Below are positions 1 to 10,844 of a DNA stretch of 60,658 bases, in pieces (the stretch's first letter is position 1; every line of letters starts with the position of its first letter). Under the pieces are notes generated by a model, which was given only the letters and a program-made list of their open reading frames with translations, was not told where the DNA came from and did no database searches. The stretch lies in assembly GCA_000442015.1 (NCBI GenBank), contig KE561074.1, positions 1-60,658 on the forward strand. Direction: 5' to 3'. Origin of the DNA: Rozella allomycis CSF55 (lineage: Eukaryota > Rozellomycota). Position numbers and translations under genes: made by a program.

Positions 1-155
1 AGATGGGTCGAGATTGGTTGTTAAACTGAATCAGAGCCACATCATTTTTCGCTCTTTATGACTTTTTGGGAAAACAAACAGGCAAGAATTCTTCAATTTG
101 CAATGTCGTCAAAGCAGCTTCAAGATAAAAACACATCTGTTATGCAATTTTTTAC

Positions 156-353
156 TTAGTGAAATAAATTTGTCCATCTTTTGTCTTTTGGCTTTTCAAA
201 TTTCAATGTTAATCCAACACAACTTTTTGGTTTTTGCAAAGTAACCCAACCATAATTTGAAGAGATGATTTTATTGTCTAATATTTCTTTTGGTTTCCTT
301 GTAAAGTCTGGACTCTGGATCGAGTAAATTGTCGCACTTAACAATAACAACAT
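156..353 (-). CDS. small uncharacterised ORF near window edge
   Basis: An open frame of 65 codons starts with a hydrophobic stretch (MLLLLSATIYSI) and ends in a basic C-terminus. I do not recognise a family. A second minus-strand frame over the same DNA, entered through a possible 28-nt intron around 375-402 (gtaacc...aatag), is also open and reads through an ATG at about 363. The true exon structure is therefore unresolved. Bases 1-155 contain only a 26-codon minus ORF and nothing I can name; the gene may continue out of the window. It lies downstream of, and on the same strand as, the RabGAP gene. Confidence 0.25.
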   Translation of the reverse strand: MLLLLSATIYSIQSPDFTRKPKEILDNKIISSNYGWVTLQKPKSCVGLTLKFEKPKDKRWTNLFH

Positions 354-527
354 CTTTGGTGTTCATTTCTATTCGATACTCAAATTACGCGGTTACGGAT
401 AGGGCGATGTATTGCAAATATTTCGTTTGCGGTGTCATGATGTCATCGTTACTGGTGAAACTTTACAAAGGTCTCTCTTTATCTTTTAACAAAAGAAAAA
501 TATAATCTTTGCGACAATAATGTTTAT

Positions 528-2990
528 TCATTGATGCTTTAACTTTTCTATCGCCTTCCGGAGTTCCAACCTTTCATTTTCGCATTCTGCGTAATTGATT
601 TTAGTAGTGATTAGTTCTGTTTGAAATTCCTGCAATTCTTTGTTTAATTTAATATTTTCTTCTCTTAGATGATTAATGGTATCTTCTAATTTTGCAGCGC
701 CCCTTCCTTGCTCATGTGATTCGATGAGACATTTCAGTTGTTCCACTTGTTGATTGAGCATTCCGTTTTCATCTCTAAGATAAGAAACTTCTTGGTTTGA
801 TTTTTGAATCTGTTTTTGAATGTTGAGGTAAGCCTCTGAAAGATTGTCTTTATCAAATTTCATGGAGCTCAACTCCTTTGTTAAATTTTCTACCTGGTCT
901 TCCAATGACATAACTTTTTCTTGCAGTGGATTTGATTTATTTAAAAACTTTTCGTACTCTTTTGACAAATGTGAAAGTTTTTTTCGAGTTACTTTAAATT
1001 CTCTTGATAAATTTATTAGAGAGGAGAGATCATCCATGAAGATTTTGAAAGAAGATTGTTTTAAGAATTGAAGCAAATTATCAAAATTTAGTTTTAATAA
1101 AAGATTTTCATTCCCTTTTAAAACTGCCAAGCAAAGTTTAAAGAGGCTTGTGATCCCTTCCCCAAAGAAAACATCAAACATTCGATCCACTAATTCCAGG
1201 GGAAATCTGTATGTGAAAAATGTCATAAACCATTCAGAAGCATACATGGTTGATAAGACTCCTTCATCATTGAAATGTTTTGCTATCGATGGAAGATTTT
1301 CTACAATCAAACGATCCAGTTGGTATAAATTATGATGAAGACCCTCCAAACTTGGCTTATAAGTAGCACGCATTTCATAGTCCTCCATGTACTTGACTAG
1401 CAAACAGAACGATTCAGCTTCGGGCATCTAGTTTTGTTACATTGTGAAAGCTTTACGTGTAGTAGAAATAACCCTACAAGAAAGGTCAATCCTTGGCAGT
1501 ATCCAACCCTTTTATCGTACAATGAGTAACTTTTCATCACTCTGAAAAGAGCTTCTTGGCCATCACCGCCGGTAAAAAATTCGTGACTAGGAAATGTCCT
1601 CGTAATGTCTCTTCGTATCATTTTTTCATGAGGTGAAGATTCTTTGACTAATTGATGATAAATTTCTTCTAAATCTTCATTTTTTGCATTAGCTAGCAAT
1701 TGCCAAACCTTTTGAAATTTTAAGGCTATGATTTACTAAGCCACGTATTGGGTTTGGAATCCCCATTGACAATTTTTCTGCAACTTCATTTGTGTTATTT
1801 ACCATCAAACTTTCAGAATTCATCATAAAACGACCCCACCATTCAATGTCACCAAAATTGTCTTGTTTTTGAACAACATGTTGAAATGAATATCTATAAT
1901 GCTGAATAGCTCTCGGATCTTTCTCTAGAGTGTTATTAAGTTCTTCCATTCTCTCCATCAAAAATACGTCTGAAATAACATCATCGTCAGAAGACAATAA
2001 AGTCTCAGCATCAGAATTACGAGTATTGAACAATGGAATCACAGTAAAATGAATATCGTCAGCATTTAGGCTTAAAATATCACGCGACTCTGTTTCTTTT
2101 GGCAAGGGTAAATTTTCATACGAGCAAATTCTAGTCTCTGCTTCAAAAAAGCTTGTATTTTCGTTTCTACCTTCGTCTTCGTCGTTGCGGTTTACGAGGA
2201 CGTTCATTGAATTTGATCTAGCAATGTCTTCATCTTCAATCACAGGCGATTCATTTTGGTTGTTCTCTGTGTCGTCTGAAACATCCACCTCATTGTCATC
2301 GTTAACTTTCTCATCATTTTCATCAGCGAAGCTCGTTTCATCATTTTTGCTCTCTATTTTTCGATTCCCTTCATTTTCAAGTACCATATTATCACTTTCA
2401 CCTAAATTATCAGGTTGAATCTCTTGACTAATCAGGTCTCGCATGGATTCCAGTTTTGGTGAACGTTCCTTTAAACCAAATTCATCTTCAAAATCATTCC
2501 CCTGGTTTATATTTACTTCTTCTAACATGCCGCTTATAATATGACTTATATCAGAATTTGTAACAATCGCCGAATGATGCTTTCTATGATTTCTCACTTT
2601 GGCAGGTGGAGTCGAGACAAGCATCGACATTGTTTTTCTTTCCTTGTCTGCCTGATATTCTTTCTTTGTATTTACAATAGCCTTTTGCTTTTCCTCCTCA
2701 AATGCATTCATTAATTGTTGATGTTCCTTTTTTACGGAATTTGCTCGAGCTCGAATCAATTCTAATTCATCGCCAGACTTGCTATCCGCTTTTTTTCTTG
2801 GAGTATTTAGTGACGTATTGGTTAATGGGGAACTCATCTTTTCTTTATCTTTTAATCTGGTTCTTTTCATGGACGATATCGATGATCCCCTTTTCCTCTC
2901 GGTTTGCTCGGTTCCCTCGTCCTCACTAGAGGATACAGAAATAAATGATACTCTGGCGTGCTCTGGAATATTGTTCTTTTTCCTAGTCAT
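528..2990 (-). CDS. TBC-domain Rab GTPase-activating protein (Evi5/GYP5-like)
   Basis: This protein stimulates GTP hydrolysis by a Rab protein in membrane traffic. Three exons are read on the minus strand: 2990-1737, 1708-1457 and 1427-528, with introns of 28 and 29 nt. Splicing restores the classic TBC signatures. These are the IPNPIRGLVWQLLANAKN block across the first junction, the IRRDITRTFP block carrying the catalytic arginine finger, and YCQG carrying the catalytic glutamine. The second junction restores FLLH-MPEAESF. The N-terminal about 400 residues are acidic, Ser/Asp/Asn-rich and low-complexity. The C-terminal about 150 residues form a coiled coil. This order (disordered N-term, TBC, coiled coil) is that of the Evi5/GYP5 group. 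The start was chosen at the ATG before TRKKNN; an upstream in-frame ATG at 3044 lies inside the 3' end of the neighbouring gene. The stop TGA overlaps AATAAA. Confidence 0.9.
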
Positions 2991-3034
2991 GTTTTTGACA
3001 AATAGTAAATAAGTAAATTTGAAAATATCTTGAT

Positions 3035-3489
3035 TCACACACAAGGTTTATTCTTTTCATCGACCTTGGCTAATTTCGTTTTTGTTAGCATCCTGGGTTT
3101 CATAAAGGAATGTGGTATATTTGGCTGTAATCTTCTCTCAACAATGGTTGTAATATTCTCAGCGCCGGTATGCGAGGCCATGTGAATGGTTCTTGTAATA
3201 AAACTAAGATCTATTGCCTTTTGGTCTGCACTTTTGGCTGCATGTATATTTTACCTTTCGGGGATGATAATTCTTCATTGACTTGGTAAATGAATGGTGA
3301 GAGTGATTCTGATGCAAAATCTGTATCTTGGTACACGCTTGATTTTGCATTAATGGACTTGATCGCTTTGCTTTTCCAAAGAGAGTACCAGGTACGCTTG
3401 AAAACCCTGACAAAAAATAATCCTTTCAAATTGGACCAGAAATGTTTGGCGAAAATTGCCAAAGCATTGTAATGAGTGTAGTCATTCAT
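3035..3489 (-). CDS. uncharacterised protein, two exons
   Basis: The reading frame from the ATG at 3489 runs to a 29-nt intron at 3226-3254 (gtaaaa...gtgcag). It then continues in frame to a TGA at 3035, giving about 140 residues. The N-terminal half carries a basic, aromatic-rich helix (region with HFWSNLKGLFF). The C-terminal half ends in a basic tail. I recognise no family; a mitochondrial location is possible from the basic N-terminal region but this is inference. The 3' end overlaps the region just upstream of the RabGAP start at 2990, which illustrates the tight packing. The ATG lies 51 nt from the stop of the upstream M28 protease gene. Confidence 0.5.
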
Positions 3490-3540
3490 AATTTAAGAAA
3501 ATAATTAACAAAGTTTAATTGAATCAGACGAATGGGTTTA

Positions 3541-5334
3541 TTACAAAGAAAATAACGTGACTAAAATCATAATCACATGCAGTCCGAGTAAAGAATACAT
3601 AAATCTTCTAGTGTGTTTTAAGCCTAAAAGGTAAGGTATTAAAGGCATGAACGAAAATGTATGGAAAAGCCAAGTAACTAATAATGGTGCCATAAATAAA
3701 AAAGGCATTGTGAACACACGCTGAAGAGTAATTGCCATATCAATAAGAGCAACACACGTCAAAGAGTAGGACATCAAGGTATAGCTTTCTAATGGCGACA
3801 CGTGGTAGATTTTAGGCATAAAGTAGAACAGAGTACCAGAAAACAACGCGATATTAAAGTTGCAAGTCAAATATACGAGACCATTTTCAATTAATAAATT
3901 TGTTGCCATTGATATAATTGCAGAAAATGTAAGAAGTGCAGCAATTACAGCGCTTTCATGATCATTCCAAGAGATCTCTTCTTTAATCTTTTTGCTTCTA
4001 TATATTTCTATGCAAAGTTTTATAAAAAGAACAAAGAGAATCATTCCGACAAACGATCCCCAATGATATGTCCATGTAACTTTATGACCAATTGTGGCAT
4101 TCACTGCACTGTAACTGTGGATGTTGAACAGAAAAGTTGATAAAAGGGAGAAGATGGGGAAAAGTACGCACAACGTAAGATAAATTATGTACTTTCCAAA
4201 GCCAAACTTTGTTTTCTTCCATAATACACCCACCAAAGATAAAGACAGGCACCCGAAAACCAAGGCAAGTGTGGTTTTCACTTCAACAGCATATACTGCA
4301 GCAGTATCACCTAGAAAATCATAATATGTTAAATTCTTCGGATCGCTTTCATTTGATACAGTGCCTTCTTCAAATATCAAATGCTTAGTAAACTTGTAAA
4401 CATTAGAACCCATATGTTGAACAGAACCGGAAGAAATATTTTCTAGAGAGTCATTCTCAGTATGATAATGAATTCTTCCTTCGTAAAATGCGATATCTAC
4501 GCACTCTCTAGCCTCCCATGTGGATCCCATCTTTCCCATCTTGGCCGCATAAACTTCGTAATCGGTGTAACTTCCAAGCCTTTGCATAACAATTTCACCA
4601 AAAATATTCATATGTGGATACGGAGCAACCTGAGCATATGCAGCGGCCATACTAAATGAGTTTGTACGGAAAAGAATGGCCCGTCCTCCAGTACCACCCC
4701 CTTCTAAATTAATTACTCTAGTGACTCTTTCGTAAACTGTCTGATTCACCATCCATTTAGATCCTCGGAGTCCAATCTCTTCTCCGTTATTTAAGAATAT
4801 CATCAATGACTTTTTTGGCTTTTTCCCACCACGAATGACTTTGCGCATAACTTCAAGAGCCACAGTAACTCCTGCCCCATTATCACTAGCGCCGAAGGAT
4901 TTCTCAACGGAGTCATAATGCGCAGATATCATTATAGTATCTTTGGTTTGTCCTTCTAGCAATCCAAAAATTTGTCCAGGTATTTCACTTTCATCTTCAT
5001 TATCTGGGGTGAGCTTAGGCTGCTTATTATACATAACTGTCATTGAAAGCCCAAGTTTCTTAGCTTCACTAGAAAGGTGTAGCAACTTTTCTTGGATAAA
5101 AAGAAACACGGCCAAGTTATGTTCACTACCGACATGGTGAAAGTCGGAAGCGATAAATTTTAGATCTTCATATGCGAGAATACCGGAAAACTCATCGTTC
5201 ATATCAGCTTCTTCTTTAGAAAGGGCCGTAGGAAGTCGGTCTCTTAAACAAACAACAAGTGCAAAAATAAATCCCAAAAACAGAGCCAGAATTAAATGTG
5301 CCCTATATTTTTTAACCTCCACTTGGATTGTCAT
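3541..5334 (-). CDS. M28 family membrane metallopeptidase (vacuolar Pff1-like), copy A
   Basis: An intronless gene for about 597 residues. An N-terminal transmembrane segment (residues about 13-30) precedes a luminal M28 zinc-peptidase domain. The metal and catalytic residues are visible: H139-Y-D141, D151 in ASDNGAG, E185-E186 in NNGEE, the NLEGGGTGGR block, and the late histidine in YHTEND. The C-terminal half holds about eight hydrophobic helices. This is the layout of fungal vacuolar membrane proteases. I chose the ATG at 5334, not the upstream in-frame ATG at 5451, because the former aligns with the start of the paralogue at 46522. Copy B shares the EEAD...LAYEDLKFIAS segment and the DVAFYEGRIHYHTEND-type segment. 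The stop TAA lies inside AATAAA. Confidence 0.88.
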   Translation of the reverse strand: MTIQVEVKKYRAHLILALFLGFIFALVVCLRDRLPTALSKEEADMNDEFSGILAYEDLKFIASDFHHVGSEHNLAVFLFIQEKLLHLSSEAKKLGLSMTVMYNKQPKLTPDNEDESEIPGQIFGLLEGQTKDTIMISAHYDSVEKSFGASDNGAGVTVALEVMRKVIRGGKKPKKSLMIFLNNGEEIGLRGSKWMVNQTVYERVTRVINLEGGGTGGRAILFRTNSFSMAAAYAQVAPYPHMNIFGEIVMQRLGSYTDYEVYAAKMGKMGSTWEARECVDIAFYEGRIHYHTENDSLENISSGSVQHMGSNVYKFTKHLIFEEGTVSNESDPKNLTYYDFLGDTAAVYAVEVKTTLALVFGCLSLSLVGVLWKKTKFGFGKYIIYLTLCVLFPIFSLLSTFLFNIHSYSAVNATIGHKVTWTYHWGSFVGMILFVLFIKLCIEIYRSKKIKEEISWNDHESAVIAALLTFSAIISMATNLLIENGLVYLTCNFNIALFSGTLFYFMPKIYHVSPLESYTLMSYSLTCVALIDMAITLQRVFTMPFLFMAPLLVTWLFHTFSFMPLIPYLLGLKHTRRFMYSLLGLHVIMILVTLFSL

Positions 5335-5575
5335 GGAAAAGTTTTGACAAAAAAGTATAAGCCAAGACCAGGGTGCCACAATACGTCTATATATAGTAGC
5401 AAAATTTTCTAAATAGAAAATAGAATAATTTTTCGTCGAATAGGTGATCAAACATACCAGTCACCACTACCAGACTTCCCATAATAGTAGCATTAATAAG
5501 CATTCATCCCTGATCCCTTTTCTCAGTTTTTTTGCCAAAATTAAGAAAACAATATCTTTTAAAAAGGTGGTAATT

Positions 5576-5874
5576 TTATTCTTTTCTGGGCATTTCTTTT
5601 GGTATACCATCAGGCCGACTTTTGTTCCCCTCAATAACTTCAGTCAATTTGTCAGTAATCCTCTTTCCCTTGTTATCTATCTTATTCGAAATTAGGTATT
5701 ACCACTATGTTTGTCACCCGGCTCAGGGACTATTCCATAAAGAGAAGGTGACATTGTCTCCTCGGCAAAGTCATCACTGACTCTGGATTTTGTGTCACCA
5801 CTAAAATATAGTCTAGAAACCGTGCCCACAACAGGCTTATGCCTGACTATCCTTATTCTATTGATGCGCTTCAT
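5576..5874 (-). CDS. uncharacterised small basic protein, two exons
   Basis: Exon 1 starts at 5874 with a strongly basic N-terminus (MKRINRIRIVRHK). A 26-nt intron (gtaata...agatag) follows the codons for DKHS. Exon 2 continues in frame to a TAA at 5576, giving about 90 residues in total. The protein is hydrophilic, with acidic and proline-containing stretches. I recognise no domain. An unspliced reading would stop after 60 codons. The splice is supported by the length and GTA...TAG form typical of this window and by the 37-codon open extension it gives. It sits in tandem, upstream of M28 protease copy A. Confidence 0.45.
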
Positions 5875-5999
5875 TATCTAATTTCGGGAGAAAAGTCTAC
5901 TTTTTAAATCAGATGAGATTGATTGATGATCCTATTTTTGGCCGAGCTAAAAATGACCCTTGAAATGTATCGTAACAACCTCCTTGTTTCATCCGCAAG

Positions 6000-6890
6000 A
6001 TGAAAAACAACCAAGAGCGTATTTCAAGACTACCCATTCCAGTATTTCCTCAATCTCATTCTCCTCCTATAAGGTCAACCTCTCTTCCAACATTATCATC
6101 TACTTGGGAGCCTACAAGCTATTCTTTAAATTTAGTGAATGAGAGACCCAACCACAAAGAAAGACCTTTGCCCAAAACCCCAAAGTCAGCCAATAGCGTA
6201 ATTACGCATTACATGAAGCCGATTTCCAAAGTAGACCCGATTGAGCTCAAGGTTCACACAGCGTCTGAAGATCTGGGTTTTGACGGGGTGTTTATTCCTA
6301 ACATTATATCTACTAAAGATAAGGAAAAGAAGAAGATTTCCGACTTGAAAAGTAGCCGGAAGTTATCCAAATCCGAAAGAAATTTGACAATCTTTTCCAA
6401 AATAGACAAATTTACAAGTAAGAAGAGATGGGTCACTAGAGACTTTACTTTTGATTCTGATAATGGAATAGTATGTTACTCTAAAGAAAAGATGACGTTT
6501 TTCCCAAAGCTAGACATGGAAGATGAATTAGTAAAACAGAAAATACATCCACGAATTTTGGAAGCGCTTGTTAAACGCAACGTACCACCAGAGTATTGGA
6601 AGTGTTGTGTTATATCTCCTTACTGCATAAAGGTTCCTAAATGGATCTTGGGAAAGGGAGATGTGAAAGCCATACAAGTTTTCAGCGTTGGATGCGGACA
6701 ATGGATGTATATCCAAGCGGAGGAAATTGACTGCATCAGAAAAAATCCAGAATACTTTAAAAAGTTTAGCTTTGACCTATCGCCATTTACAGTGATTGTC
6801 GAAACCGCCAACAAAAAGCATTTGTTAAAATTCAAGACTCGAAACGAATTTACCGCATGGGTTTACGCTCTTTGCACAATGGTCATTTAA
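6000..6890 (+). CDS. PH-domain-like protein
   Basis: A single-exon gene of 296 residues. The N-terminal about 110 residues are Ser/Pro-rich and probably disordered. From about residue 135 the sequence looks like a divergent pleckstrin-homology fold. KKRWVTRDFTFDSDNG resembles the first strands, and the C-terminal segment (KKHLLKFKTRNEFTAWVYAL) ends in the tryptophan-containing helix typical of PH domains. The domain is larger than usual, with an insertion of roughly 70 residues. It may bind phosphoinositides or act in membrane signalling. Partner and specificity cannot be read from sequence. The ATG at 6000 is the first in frame; the next upstream ATG frame closes at once. Confidence 0.6.
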   Translation: MKNNQERISRLPIPVFPQSHSPPIRSTSLPTLSSTWEPTSYSLNLVNERPNHKERPLPKTPKSANSVITHYMKPISKVDPIELKVHTASEDLGFDGVFIPNIISTKDKEKKKISDLKSSRKLSKSERNLTIFSKIDKFTSKKRWVTRDFTFDSDNGIVCYSKEKMTFFPKLDMEDELVKQKIHPRILEALVKRNVPPEYWKCCVISPYCIKVPKWILGKGDVKAIQVFSVGCGQWMYIQAEEIDCIRKNPEYFKKFSFDLSPFTVIVETANKKHLLKFKTRNEFTAWVYALCTMVI

Positions 6891-7035
6891 TTTCTGCAGT
6901 ATACGTTTATATAAATAAATAATTTCGAGTTTTAATTCTGAAGTAAGGCATTGAATCCATTGATACATGCTTCTTTATTAAATACATTGTTAATTTTCAA
7001 ACGGGAAATTAGCTAGTTTCAACATAAATCTCCAT

Positions 7036-7725
7036 CTATTTGTTCACACTAGTCAAATTTACTTTAAAATTTTCAGTATTTAATGTCTTTATAGGCAATA
7101 TTTTCTGATTGCCATTATTCCCAGGTATATGATTTTCATCTGCCAAAACCCACTTCATCAATAAAATCAAGCACACATACCGACTGATTTGAGCTAGAAA
7201 CCTGCGTACTATCGTCATCATCAACTTCAACCGCCACACAAAACGTGATATCTTTGTAATCAATCAAGTACACCTACTTTGATCTTTCAAAGACGGCAAC
7301 ATTGAATCGCAAGTCCCGAGTTTCACCAAAAACGATCTAAAATACGCATCAATATCATCAACTTCATCGAGAAGCCTATTACAAACCATAAATAAGCTCT
7401 ACCCGTGGATCTGAAACACGAATTTTTCAATCGGCGTGTTGGTGTCTTGGTCTAAAACTACTAGAACCAATTTCCGCAGCTTGGAATCGTGTAGCCATGG
7501 CTCAAGAGCTAGCAGAATTGATAAAACGTATTGGTTTAGCTCTGGATGTCGGCTCATGTATACTGGAACCTATTTTTGATACTGGTTGACTTTACGTGAT
7601 ATTTTTTTCGTTTCTGAAATAGATCTGTGTTTGGATAAATTTATTTGGTTACTTTGTGGATATATTTGACGAACGTATAGCAGTGTATGAATAACTGTTT
7701 CGAAAAAATCGTTGAGCCAGTGCAT
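7036..7725 (-). CDS. REV7: REV7/MAD2L2 HORMA-domain protein
   Basis: REV7 is a HORMA-domain adaptor of DNA polymerase zeta in translesion synthesis and a repair and cell-cycle regulator. No long unspliced ORF exists; the gene appears when five mini-introns of about 26-28 nt are removed on the minus strand. The spliced frame contains the family landmarks in order. These are the LLYVRQIYP helix, FQKRKKYH-VPVYMSRHPELNQY spanning one junction, KLVLVVLDQ...PIEKFVFQIH, then a FRSFLVKL helix, and the C-terminal safety-belt segment WVLADENHIP...ILPIKTL. It ends NLTSVNK-stop. The ATG at 7725 is the first in frame, so the N-terminus is about 10 residues shorter than the human protein; an extra upstream mini-exon is possible. 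It diverges from the Mei2-like gene across 314 bp. Confidence 0.88.
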
Positions 7726-8039
7726 TAGTAAATTCGAAAATTAAATGTTCAAATGAGTAGATATGAAACATATTTAATGTAAACCTATGAACTATCAACA
7801 ATTTAACATTTATCAATATATTGACTTTTCAATCTTCCAAGCCGATTGAAATCGCCATCTCAAATTTTCCACATAATCATTAGCGTAACATGTATAACAA
7901 CAAGTCCACAACCAGCAGAAGCCACCAACAATTTCCAAAATTCAAGAAAAATTGTGGCGCCAACTAAAGTGTGACGTATGATCGACCCCTGCATTCCCGA
8001 CAACTATAAAGCGTGGACCCTGGCGCAACAAACAAAAAA
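7726..8039. other. intergenic divergent promoter region
   Basis: These 314 bp separate the start codons of REV7 (minus) and the Mei2-like gene (plus). No ORF of note lies here once the flanking genes are modelled. A TATAAA element lies near the plus-strand gene. The REV7-proximal half is AT-rich. Confidence 0.5.
8005..8010 (+). promoter_or_regulatory. possible TATA box of the Mei2-like gene
   Basis: TATAAA lies 29 bp upstream of the ATG at 8040. Spacing fits a core promoter with a short 5' leader. In such an AT-rich genome a chance match is quite possible. Confidence 0.3.
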
Positions 8040-10717
8040 ATGAGCGAGTAAGCGACCGTATGAAAGACAATTAGCGTGACCTTGCGGCGTTGGATGATGA
8101 ATTCGTATTCACGCGAGTGTATAGTTCTGCTTGACGAGCAGGCGAGCAATGAATCAGAGCTGTGCGAGTATATTGTGCGTAAGCATTCTGGCTCGAAGCT
8201 GTATGATGTGAACCGGGCGGGTGATGGATATGGTAAGGGGATGGGGAGTATATTGTAGAAATGCGCGTTGGTTGTGACCGTGGGATACTGAGTGCTGATC
8301 GGGAGATTGTGGATATGAAGAGTATTATGAATGATGTTGGAGCGCAGGAGGTGCATATGGTGGATGGCAGGGCGTTTCCGATGGTTGAGATTGTTACTGT
8401 GGAGGATAGGAGGGATAGGATGCATGATAGTCCGTTTGGATTTGAATATAGGTTTGAGAGTCCGTTTGAGGCAAAGGAGGTGGAGAAGAAGGAGAGATGT
8501 GAGTTGGAAAAGTATGTGGTGAGTGATGGGAGCAGATGGATTTGCTTGAAGATGAATTGCAGAGGCGGAGAAGGGATGAATGGAGTGGAGTATGTAAAGG
8601 TAAGATGTTAGATGGATTTGAATAGAAATTGCTGGTGCATTTGAAGGATGAGATTAAGGGGATGATATTGGATTTTATGAATGATGGATATATGATAGTT
8701 GTTATGTATAATAAGCATGTTGCGAGTTCAGTGCAGAGTTATATAAGAGGGGTGATTAGTCACCGGATCCCTGTATTAAATCAGAGTAAGTAAATATGGG
8801 AAAAAAGAAGTAGACTGTGATCAAATGATACAAGGCTGTTTTATGGTAGAAAAAGAGGGAATAATTAGAGTAATTAATAGATAGACGAGTGATAGGAGTA
8901 TGGAGGCCATCCCCGAGAGTATGTTAGCTGGGAGGGAGACAAGTATGACGACTATGGCGAGAGGAGGGAGATATTGATAACGCTGAATCCAATGTGTAAG
9001 AAGCGAGCGACGTTGGAGCGAATAGAGGTAAGAGTGGTGGGATGGCAACGTGGTAGTCAAGCGTTGACATTTTGCAAGGCCGAATATATTCGCCACTTTG
9101 CAGGAATAGTAGCAGTTACAAGAGAGAAATATTTGTTAGTAGTAAATATACCTTGCAAGTGAGAATGACGTTTGATGATGAAAGAGCGGCGCAGTTACAA
9201 AAAAGCATGTTGGAAAAAGAAGAGTTTTCTGTAAGAGTTTATGTGAAATAATAAATAGGATGCGATAGTTAAAGTAGAATTTGAAGAGAATTTGATAGAT
9301 TTGAAGAGAGAAGAGGAAGGAGTTGTAAAAGAAGTTGTAGTGGGCGTTGAACCAGTACAAGTGCAAGTTGAACAGACGCAAGTACAAGTTGAACATTTTG
9401 AGAATGAAAATGAAAGTTTTAAATTTAAAAGAGATTTTGATTTCAAAGAAGGATTGTTTGAAGAAAGATTCAAAGGATTAGAAATAAATGAAGAGCCATT
9501 TTTGTTATTTAAAAGTGACAATTCAGCGTCACTGATTTCACTTCAGAAAGCAAAGAAAGAATCCAAGAATCAATACAATGATATTTTGAATAGAGAAGAA
9601 ATGAATCTTTTAAATCACATTCCAACTTGTTTCCATTCATCATTCCATTTAGAAGAAAATTCATCTTTTACTGATAGTGATGTTTGGTCTAAAAGTCCAA
9701 AGAAGGAAGAAGATTTGATTTTTCTTGATGATTCTCTAGTTAAAAGTTTTGAAAAAATTATGGATGATGAAGAAGAAATTTCTTATGCTAAAAAAGTTAA
9801 AGAAAACATAAAAAAGCAAGAAGCCTCATTCAATTCAACAATTGGTTCAACAATAGGTACAATGAATTCTGCGATGAGTTCTAACACAAATCCACTAAGT
9901 TCTCACCACTTAACTTCTACTAGTCATTCTGCTACCTCACTGTCGCCTACTTTGAATAATAATTTAGAAACTTCTTGTTCAAATTTTAAATCTTTTCAAG
10001 AATTTAGTCCATTTAATGATTCAATGATTTATTCACCTCCAAAACAATTTAAATCTTCTAATAAATATAAACAACCCAATGAAGTAGATTTATGGTCTAT
10101 TGAAAAGGGAATTGACACTAGAACTACTTGCATGATCAGAAACATTCCAAACAAATACACCCAAGTACAAATTATATTCTCTTTTAATTAAAGCAAATGT
10201 TGATTGAATTTATAAATGAAACCCATGCTAAAACTTATGATTTTCTATATCTCAGAATGGACTTTAAAAATAGATGCAACGTTGGTTATGCATTTATTAA
10301 TTTTATAGATCCAAAGTATTTTTTCATTTTATTTTTTATTTTTTAGATTTATAGTTTCATTTGCAGACCGAGTGTGTGGCAAGAAATGGACTAAATTCAA
10401 CAGCGACAAAATTTGTTCTCTTTCTTATGCAAACATTCAAGGAAAAAATTCTTTAATTGAAAAATTCAGAAACTCAAAGTATTTTATTCTCTTTTCTTTC
10501 ATCAAGTGTAATGGAAGAAGAACCTTCTTACAGGCCAAAGATCTTCTATTCATCTGGGCCCATGCAAGGCCTCGAAGAACCTTTTCCCCTTCCCAACAAC
10601 AATAGAAATAGGCAACAATTCTCGCCTAGATTCAAAGATAACACACTAGGTTTTGATCCTTTTGCGATGGATTCTACTCTACCATGTTGGTTCAACAAGA
10701 GTAGAAAGAAGCACTGA
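8040..10717 (+). CDS. Mei2-like RNA-binding protein
   Basis: Mei2-like proteins bind RNA through a characteristic C-terminal RRM and control meiosis or differentiation. Translation starts at 8040 (MSD), and a 27-nt intron follows at once. Further introns of about 26-31 nt occur near 8236, 8598, 8790, 8870, 9028, 9213, 10165, 10320 and 10479. Removing the intron near 9028 (gtaaga...gtggtag) is essential: it joins what otherwise look like two genes into one frame running through [16 protein letters not shown]. The C-terminal Mei2 RRM is clear: [15 protein letters not shown], then [20 protein letters not shown], and after a junction [19 protein letters not shown]. The middle about 300 residues are acidic, Ser/Asn/Glu-rich linker. 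The N-terminal part (8040-9000) is G-rich on the coding strand and may hold divergent RRMs that I cannot assign confidently. Confidence 0.85.
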
Positions 10718-10844
10718 TTTTGGTTTACATGTTAATAAAGTCCTCTTTTAAAAAGTTATTCTTTTTGATTTTAATTCTAATTGAACTATTTAAATCAATA
10801 ATTCTAAATCTAAGTCAATAATTTTAAATCTTTCGAATTCTCCG

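Noticed and set aside
3238-3254. A 17-nt intron in the unknown gene at 3035-3489
   Set aside because: A 29-nt intron with the same donor also keeps the frame and matches the usual length here.
7964-8425. 153-codon minus frame over the Mei2-like 5' end
   Set aside because: The plus strand gives one continuous spliced frame into the Mei2 RRM; the minus frame lacks any domain.
8974-9162. Separate gene ending at 9162, just before the Mei2-like body
   Set aside because: Removing a 29-nt intron near 9028 puts the upstream exons in frame with the Mei2-like body, and only 2 nt would separate the two supposed genes.
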